Part shown: piece after piece, positions 1 to 5,071 of the stretch
Numbering within the stretch: the stretch's first letter is position 1
Layout of the letters: the number at the start of each line of letters is the position of its first letter
DNA from: Bacteroidales bacterium
GTDB lineage: Bacteria; Bacteroidota; Bacteroidia; Bacteroidales; UBA932
Direction of reading: 5' to 3'
Assembly: GCA_021443625.1 (NCBI GenBank)
Contig: JABUTP010000050.1
Location: 1-7,588, forward strand
Length of the DNA: 7,588 bases
Made by a program: the position numbers and the translations under genes
Notes under the pieces: model-generated
The model's input: the letters and a program-made list of their open reading frames with translations, nothing else
Database searches by the model: none
What the model was told of the DNA's origin: nothing

Positions 1-565
1 AACCCACGCTCTGCACATCCACGGTGCAGGTGGCGGTGAAATTGCCCTCCTTGGTGGTCACGGTGATGACGGCCCGTCCTGCGGAAACGCCTTTCACAAC
101 ACCATTATCCACTGTGGCAACCTTCGCGTCTGAAGTTGACCAGGTGTATGCCGGCTCATTGGGGTCGGCAGGGGCGATGGTGGCCTCAAGCTGAATCTGA
201 TTGCCTGCTGCGAGCTGTACTGCGCTCTGGTCGAGGGTGATGCCCGAAACGGGACGATAGACGGTGACCTTGCAGGTTGCGCTGAATTCACCGGCGGTAG
301 CGGTGATGGTGGCTTCTCCCTTGGAAACGGCACGAACCACACCTGCGGTGACAGTGGCGACACTGCCGTCGGAACTTGTCCAGGTAACCGAAGGGTCGGT
401 GGCGTTTTCGGGAAGAACGGTAGAAACAAGCGTTGCGTTTTCCCCTTCGTTGAGGAGAACCGAACTCTTGTCCAATGATATGCTTGTAACGGGCTTGTTG
501 CAAGCTACCATCATAATGCCGATGACACATATTGCCAGGGCATTGGTAATTACGCTTTTCTTCAT
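1..565 (-). CDS. Lipoprotein with tandem bacterial Ig-like (Big_2) domains (N-terminal part, 3' end outside window)
   Basis: An open frame starts with ATG at 565-563 and stays open to the window's low edge, giving 188 complete codons and no stop. The N-terminus MKKSVITNALAICVIGIMMVAC is a lipoprotein signal peptide with the lipidated Cys at 22. Two Big_2-type repeats follow, residues about 26-102 and 106-184. Each has the VxxIxLDxSxVxL entry strand, a TW(S/T)xSD core (Trp 62 and Trp 142), a VATV strand, G(V)V(R/K)(A/G)VSxGxAxIT and a closing (S/T)ATCxV strand. Big_2 domains usually act as rigid spacers that hold a functional domain away from the membrane. What follows them here (enzyme, F5/8C or other binding module) is outside the window. 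The gene begins 38 bases after the DUF4998-gene stop, in the same direction, with an A/T-rich leader and no clear Shine-Dalgarno sequence, so it is probably the next gene of the same operon. The residues just after the Cys (NKPVTS) lack the acidic cluster often linked to surface export. The domain call is strong; the overall function is unknown. Confidence 0.9.
   Translation of the reverse strand, partial: MKKSVITNALAICVIGIMMVACNKPVTSISLDKSSVLLNEGENATLVSTVLPENATDPSVTWTSSDGSVATVTAGVVRAVSKGEATITATAGEFSATCKVTVYRPVSGITLDQSAVQLAAGNQIQLEATIAPADPNEPAYTWSTSDAKVATVDNGVVKGVSAGRAVITVTTKEGNFTATCTVDVQSVG
14..490 (-). repeat. Two tandem Big_2 Ig-like protein repeats
   Basis: Repeat 1 is encoded by 490-260 and repeat 2 by 250-14, with a protein-level period of 80 residues: Val26/Val106, Trp62/Trp142 and Gly75/Gly155 are each exactly 80 apart. 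Codons differ throughout, so the duplication is old or shaped by selection rather than a recent DNA copy. A short three-residue linker (Tyr-Arg-Pro) separates the units. A third unit could begin at the window edge, but too little is visible to say. Confidence 0.85.
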
Positions 566-603
566 ATTGTTAAAAGATATGTTAAGTTATTGTCTTGTTT
601 ACT

Positions 604-1776
604 TTACCAACCGTAGGGGATGACCTCGGTGATTCTCAGCCAGCCCATTGCATTGAAGGTGTCCTCAAAGACCAATGCAATGTAGCGCCCCTTGACCGGA
701 GTGGAGAAATTGCGGACGGGCTGGTTCTTGTCGGCATCGCTGAAGGTATATCTGGCAACCTGCCCCTTGTAACCGTCGAGACGGTACTGGGCGTCCGACT
801 CGCTGTCGATGGGGAACGGCTCGTTGCCTATATAGACACGGACGTTCTTCATCGAATAGTAGAGCGAGGTCTTGCCCCCTTCGGTGATGGCGCCGCCCTG
901 CCACAGTCCGATGCCCGAGAAAGTGTGCTCTTCGAGGGCGTCGATGGTGAGGATGCGCATTATCTTGCTGTTCTGGGAGAACCACGCCGTGTTGCCGGGG
1001 TTGCGGTTGTGACTGCCGTCCAGCACGTTTGACGGAGGGAATCCTTCGTTGGAAGTGTTGGCTGCGGCCACCCATCCCTTTCGCGAAAGTTCGGTGGGAA
1101 CGCGCCACTGGCTGTAAAGGGTCCACTCGGTCCAGACGGTGTCTATGCCGGTCTGGGGCAGGAATGCGGAGCACTGCTCTATGGTGCTGAAATCGGCCGC
1201 ATTGGCAAGGGTGATGTTGTCGGCATCCAGAGGATACTCCATCACCACCAGTTTGCCGCTCCGGTCCTGATAACGGATTAGGGTCTTGACAAGTTCGCTG
1301 GTGGAACTTCCGAGCGTCAGAATTCCTCCGACCTCGATGCTCTTGATGGACTTGTTGGCAAGACCGTCCTTGTAAATATCGCCGTAGGCCTGTCCGGAAA
1401 TCTCAAACGGAATGGAGGCGTTGCCGGCTTTGTCGTAATTTACTATGGCAAAGGTGTGGGATGTTTCGTCGAGACCCTCGGGCTCAACGAAAACGTAATC
1501 CAACCCTTCGAATTTGGAGTCACTGTAGGCGAACTCTATGGAGTCGGTATAGTTGTCCCAATAAACCTTGGATCTTATCACCGACTGGTCAGTGGGACGG
1601 GGCCAAGAGATGCGGAGGCGGTTCCAACCCGTTTCAAGGGTAACGTTGCGCGGTTTCTGGGGATAGGTGTATCCGCCTATCTTCACCCATTCCTGATAAA
1701 CTTCATCCTGTTTGGTGCAGGAGAAGAAAAGGGCCGCAACCGCTAATGTCAAAAACAGATATAAACTCTTTTTCAT
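604..1776 (-). CDS. DUF4998 lipoprotein with C-terminal discoidin-like (F5/8C-like) domain, putative surface glycan-binding protein
   Basis: A lipoprotein of 390 residues from the start chosen here (392 from an ATG six bases upstream at 1782). The signal peptide MKKSLYLFLTLAVAALFFSC gives the lipidated Cys at 20, followed by TKQDEVYQEW. Residues about 25-225 match DUF4998: GWNRLRISWPRPTDQSVIRS, KVYWDNYTDSIEF, NYDKAGNASIPFEISGQAYGD and IYKDGLANKSIKSI follow that family's W-rich, YDxxGNxS and YGDxY pattern. From about 229 to the end is a discoidin-like module (RKGWVAAANTSNEG, PSNVLDGS, NTAWFS, GRYIALVFED, ITEVIPYGW) similar in layout to the DUF5000 end of the neighbouring gene. The start at 1776 is preferred because the upstream GGAGG is 7 bases from it but only 1 base from the ATG at 1782. 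No enzymatic motif is visible. The surface-binding role is inferred from its place after susC/susD and from the domain type. Confidence 0.9.
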   Translation of the reverse strand: MKKSLYLFLTLAVAALFFSCTKQDEVYQEWVKIGGYTYPQKPRNVTLETGWNRLRISWPRPTDQSVIRSKVYWDNYTDSIEFAYSDSKFEGLDYVFVEPEGLDETSHTFAIVNYDKAGNASIPFEISGQAYGDIYKDGLANKSIKSIEVGGILTLGSSTSELVKTLIRYQDRSGKLVVMEYPLDADNITLANAADFSTIEQCSAFLPQTGIDTVWTEWTLYSQWRVPTELSRKGWVAAANTSNEGFPPSNVLDGSHNRNPGNTAWFSQNSKIMRILTIDALEEHTFSGIGLWQGGAITEGGKTSLYYSMKNVRVYIGNEPFPIDSESDAQYRLDGYKGQVARYTFSDADKNQPVRNFSTPVKGRYIALVFEDTFNAMGWLRITEVIPYGW

Positions 1777-1782
1777 ATTCAT

Positions 1783-1789
1783 TCCTCCC
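1783..1789 (-). promoter_or_regulatory. Strong Shine-Dalgarno-like site deciding the DUF4998 gene start
   Basis: On the minus strand the 8-base gap after the DUF4959-gene TAA reads CGGGAGGA and is followed at once by ATG AAT ATG AAA AAG. The GGAGG core ends 7 bases before the second ATG (1776-1774), which is ideal spacing, but only 1 base before the first ATG (1782-1780). The site therefore favours the second ATG. It is the only strong Shine-Dalgarno match among the four gene starts in the window; the other starts have at best weak purine-rich leaders. Its position right after an upstream stop suggests translation re-initiation. Confidence 0.6.
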
Positions 1790-1790
1790 G

Positions 1791-3062
1791 TTATTCTTCG
1801 ACAACAAGGCCGTAAGGTATGATTTCACTGAACTGCACCGCCATATTCGCAGCGTCGGTGCCCCAGGTGGCGAAAGTGTCGTTGATTTTCACCCGGAGAT
1901 AGCGGATGGCATCGTGGGCGTGGGGATAGACGGCGCTGTCAAATTCGTATTCGGTCTTGGAGTTGATGTACTCGTTGTCTTCGGAGGTGATGGTGCCGAC
2001 CTCGCCGGTGGGGAGATATCCCGAGGGTTTGGGCTGCTGATAGGGGCCTCCGAGAAGCACCCAGTCGCCGCCGAAGCTGTAAGAGGTCTGGTCCCAATGC
2101 CCCACTTCCGGCTTGGTGTTGCCCCAGAACTCGATGATGCGGGGGTGGCCGCCGCTCCACAACATATAGTTCTGGCGGGCTGCCAGTCCCACTCGGGAGA
2201 TTTTGGCGGTGACACCCAGGTCGATGGTGAACCATCCCGGGCGGACACCCTTGGTGGCAAGGATGGATGTTCCGGTGATGACGCCGTCCCAAAGATTGGA
2301 GACGGGGTAGTTGGAGTTCTCACCAAAACAGTTGTCGTCGGCAATCATCGCATCGCGGAAATATCTGCGCTCAAGTTTTGTCTCTTCGTAAGGGGTGAGC
2401 AGTTTCACAATCGTGTCGGAACGGTTGTCCCATTTGTCTTTGATATAAACTCCGAAGATGGTGGGAACGGCATCGAGACCGCGTCGCGACAGGCCGATGT
2501 TGGTAGCGGAGGTATAGAGCGCGCCGGCTTCCTCCCACCTCATCTTGTCCTTATCGACGGTGCCGAACTCCGATACCTCGGTGTCGATGAGGACGCCGAT
2601 GGTGAGAGGTTCATTGTCAACATTGTTCTCTATGGAGACCTTGATGCCGCCGAAAGCTTCCCAGTAGGTCATCTTGACGGTGCGGACGGCGGGCTCATTG
2701 GGTTTGATGGTGATGGTCACCGGAGTTGACAGCGCCTCGTTGACATTGAACGAGCAGACGTCAACCTGATGTTCTTCAGTATCGCCGAAACCCTTGATGG
2801 TTAGCGTGTCGATATAACGGGAAATCTTGACGTCACACTCCTTGCCGTTGTGGACATATTTGGCAACCACCCCGATGAGATTCTCGTCCTCGGGAATTTT
2901 AACCTTGATGATGGCGCCGCCGGCGATATTGGTCACGTTGAGGACCTCCACCGGCAGCGGGGCGGGCAGATTAGGGTCAAGCTGGTCGATACGCCCCGCT
3001 TCTCCGCACGAAGTGAAGAGGAAAAGCGAAAGAGCCAGCAGTGAGTATAATAACTTTTTCAT
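1791..3062 (-). CDS. DUF4959-DUF5126-DUF5000 lipoprotein, putative surface glycan-binding protein
   Basis: A 423-residue lipoprotein of the three-domain type commonly found right after susC/susD in Bacteroidales PULs. The signal peptide MKKLLYSLLALSLFLFTSC gives the lipidated Cys at 19. Residues about 20-123 match DUF4959 (RIDQLDPNLPAPLPVEV, then IAGGAIIKVKIPEDENLIGV and IKGFGDTEEHQVDV), a fibronectin-like fold by family knowledge. Residues about 124-228 match DUF5126 (WEAFGGIKVSIEN, then SRRGLDAVPTIFGVYIKDKWDNRSD). Residues about 232-415 match DUF5000, a discoidin/F5-8C-like beta-sandwich (NYPVSNLWDG, GWFTIDLG, RYLRVKIND, FSEIIPYG). There are no catalytic motifs, so a non-enzymatic carbohydrate-binding role on the cell surface is inferred from context and from the discoidin-like fold. 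The start lies 20 bases after the susD-like stop; no strong Shine-Dalgarno sequence is seen. The stop is followed within 8 bases by the first ATG of the next gene. The family call is secure; ligand binding is inference. Confidence 0.93.
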   Translation of the reverse strand: MKKLLYSLLALSLFLFTSCGEAGRIDQLDPNLPAPLPVEVLNVTNIAGGAIIKVKIPEDENLIGVVAKYVHNGKECDVKISRYIDTLTIKGFGDTEEHQVDVCSFNVNEALSTPVTITIKPNEPAVRTVKMTYWEAFGGIKVSIENNVDNEPLTIGVLIDTEVSEFGTVDKDKMRWEEAGALYTSATNIGLSRRGLDAVPTIFGVYIKDKWDNRSDTIVKLLTPYEETKLERRYFRDAMIADDNCFGENSNYPVSNLWDGVITGTSILATKGVRPGWFTIDLGVTAKISRVGLAARQNYMLWSGGHPRIIEFWGNTKPEVGHWDQTSYSFGGDWVLLGGPYQQPKPSGYLPTGEVGTITSEDNEYINSKTEYEFDSAVYPHAHDAIRYLRVKINDTFATWGTDAANMAVQFSEIIPYGLVVEE

Positions 3063-3082
3063 TTTGCTTGGGTTCTGTTAAG

Positions 3083-5062
3083 TTACCAGCCTATGTTCTG
3101 GACAAGGTTTGTATTGCGTTCGATGTTAGATGTCATTATGGGCCAAAAATAGTTTTTGGTGGTGAAGGGCTGCTCCGCTATCTGGACAATCCTGTAATAC
3201 TCTTCGGGCGAGCTGGCCTTCACGTAATATCCCCAAATGCCCTGGGAATAGACTGCGGGGGCCTCTTTCCAACGGCGCAGATCCCAGAAACGCTGGCTCT
3301 CGAAAGCGAGTTCTATGAGACGCTCCCTGTGGATTATCTCCCTCATGCCGGTCTGCGAGTTGTAACGGCCGGGAGCAGTGCTGTAAGTGTCCCAGGACTC
3401 TTTGACACCGGGGATACCGGCCCTTTCGCGAACGGCATCGATGCGGTTGAACATCATCTGGCTGTGAGCTCCGGAAGGTCCTTCATATTCGTTTACGGCC
3501 TCGGCATAGAGCAGGTAGAGGTCTGCAAGGCGAATCATAGGCCAGGGATACCAGTAGGTCGTGAGCGATGCCGGACTTGCACTGGTGTTGATGGACATCT
3601 GGTAAGGGAACAACTTTTTGGCGAAATAGCCCGTGAGGGTGCCGCCGGTGTTCGACGGAAGCTGGCTCTGAGGGCCGTTCATACGGCACTGGTAACTGAA
3701 CAGAAGTTCGCTGTTACAATCGACGTTTGCCAGAGTCGAACCATACATTCCCCAACGGCCGCCGTCGAAGCAGAGGTCTGCATAGAAACGGGGCTCGCGC
3801 CTGAAGTTCTTGCGGGCTGTCTGGTAACCTGCCTGCAGGTGCCAGGGGTCGTCGTTGACGGTAGCCTCCACAACTTCGAGAGGATTTATGCCAGCCCACG
3901 AAGCATCGTAGTTCATAGGGAGGCCATTGTCAGTGTAGAACTGGTCAGCCACCTTCATGGGAACGCCGAGAATATTGTAGCCCCACGCGCTTGCCCGGTT
4001 GCCTCCGGTAAGGTCGGGCAGCGCCCAAGCCTGGAAACCGCCCATCGCGCCCTGGTCGGCCTGGGTGTTGCCCCAGATGAGTTCGTGGTTCCAGCGGACA
4101 CAGGTAACTCCCCTCAGGGTGAGTTCCTGCTTTAAGGTATCGCTCAGAGCGGGATAGTCGTTGAATACGTGGAGTGACTTGCCGGCCCCTTCGCACATCG
4201 AAATGGCCTCTTCGCAAGCCTGCACCGCATATTCCCACCTTGCCTTCTTTTCCTCATCGCTCTTGGCGGGGAAAAGTTGCCGACCGGTGTTGTCAACCAG
4301 ACTCGCCAACTCGTCGTTGCCGTTGAACAGAGGGCTTGCCGCATACACCGCAACCTTGGCCTTGAACGCAGCCACTATGGACTTGCTGACGCGGCCGTAC
4401 TCCTCGGTACTGGGATTCACAACCGGCAGATCCTCGCAGGCCAGAGCCTCGTCCAGAAGGGAGAGGATATGGTCAAAGCAGGTGTCGATGGGAGTTCTAT
4501 AAACCCGGGCCTCCTCGGGGGAGACGTTCAGAGGGAGATTCTCCCTGATGATGGGCACCGGACCCCATTTGCGGACCAGGTGGAAATGGTAATAGGCCTT
4601 CAGGAACTTAACCTCGGCCACCCATTTGTTCTTTTCGTTGACTTTCAGGTCGGGTACGTTGTCGATGTTTTCGAAGAAGATGTTGCAGCAGCGCAGCGCC
4701 TCGTACATCGAAGCCCAGTCGTTGGCATAGGGGCTCGATGCGGTCTGGAAACCTCTGGCAATGTTGAACATCGTGCGGGGAACGCGGTTTGCGCTGGTTG
4801 TGGTAAGACGGTTGGGAAGGTCCCAGAGTTCGTCTCCGCCGAGCATTGCGGGATCCTGGGCAAAGTTTCCCTCTTCTGTCATATATGAATAGCAGGTGGC
4901 CAGATAACGTATGGCGGTGGAACGCATGTTGAATGCGTTGTCGATGCTGGCGATACTGCCGTCGTCGATTTTCACGTCAAGCCAGTCGTTGCAGCCCACA
5001 ATCGAAAGTGCTGCCGCAGCCGAAGCGCAGAAAGCGATGATTTTGTTGGATATCTTTTTCAT
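3083..5062 (-). CDS. SusD/RagB-family surface glycan-binding lipoprotein
   Basis: This is the SusD-like partner that caps the SusC barrel on the outer face and binds the incoming glycan. The complete gene encodes 659 residues, at the long end of the usual 500-700. A lipoprotein signal peptide (MKKISNKII, a hydrophobic Ala-rich stretch, then SIVGC) places the lipidated Cys at residue 24; it is followed by NDWLDV, typical of mature SusD N-termini. The N-terminal SusD-like domain contains GGDELWDLPNR and the helical stretch around KFLKAYYHFHLVRKWGPVP, the usual TPR-like scaffold. The C-terminal SusD_RagB domain shows IRLADLYLLYAEAVNEY (from about 508), RFWDLRRWKEAP (from 591), and a terminal FWPIMTSNIERNTNLVQNIGW-like ending matching the family's PI...E...N..L.QN.GW pattern. 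The start is the only sensible one: it directly precedes the signal peptide, 9 bases after the SusC stop, with a weak purine-rich GGAAGAA upstream. This spacing implies co-transcription and probably translational coupling, matching the known 1:1 complex. Ligand specificity cannot be read from the sequence. Confidence 0.97.
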   Translation of the reverse strand: MKKISNKIIAFCASAAAALSIVGCNDWLDVKIDDGSIASIDNAFNMRSTAIRYLATCYSYMTEEGNFAQDPAMLGGDELWDLPNRLTTTSANRVPRTMFNIARGFQTASSPYANDWASMYEALRCCNIFFENIDNVPDLKVNEKNKWVAEVKFLKAYYHFHLVRKWGPVPIIRENLPLNVSPEEARVYRTPIDTCFDHILSLLDEALACEDLPVVNPSTEEYGRVSKSIVAAFKAKVAVYAASPLFNGNDELASLVDNTGRQLFPAKSDEEKKARWEYAVQACEEAISMCEGAGKSLHVFNDYPALSDTLKQELTLRGVTCVRWNHELIWGNTQADQGAMGGFQAWALPDLTGGNRASAWGYNILGVPMKVADQFYTDNGLPMNYDASWAGINPLEVVEATVNDDPWHLQAGYQTARKNFRREPRFYADLCFDGGRWGMYGSTLANVDCNSELLFSYQCRMNGPQSQLPSNTGGTLTGYFAKKLFPYQMSINTSASPASLTTYWYPWPMIRLADLYLLYAEAVNEYEGPSGAHSQMMFNRIDAVRERAGIPGVKESWDTYSTAPGRYNSQTGMREIIHRERLIELAFESQRFWDLRRWKEAPAVYSQGIWGYYVKASSPEEYYRIVQIAEQPFTTKNYFWPIMTSNIERNTNLVQNIGW

Positions 5063-5071
5063 TTCTTCCGA

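Noticed and set aside
580..589. Exact 10-base sequence tgttaagtta shared by two intergenic gaps (580-589 and 3076-3085)
   Set aside because: Both gaps are short and A/T-rich, one copy includes a stop codon, the distances to the following ATG differ, and there is no symmetry. Chance or weak leader bias is the simplest reading.
566..603. Possible promoter before the Big_2 gene (minus-strand TATCTTTT, one base off the Bacteroides TAnnTTTG element)
   Set aside because: The match lies only a few bases before the ATG, and the nearest upstream TTG is about 28 bases away rather than about 20. In an A/T-rich 38-base gap such a near match is expected by chance.
264..623. Plus-strand open frame of 119 codons over the left-edge gene
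   Set aside because: It is antisense to the Big_2 lipoprotein, whose two aligned repeats and lipoprotein signal are clear evidence for the minus strand.
3041..4135. Long plus-strand open frame (364 codons) opposite the SusD-like gene; similar ones at 1746-2729 and 5243-6247
   Set aside because: They lie wholly or almost wholly inside strongly recognised minus-strand genes, have no recognisable domain, signal peptide or sensible start context, and are explained by the moderately GC-rich codon use of the real genes leaving few stops on the opposite strand.
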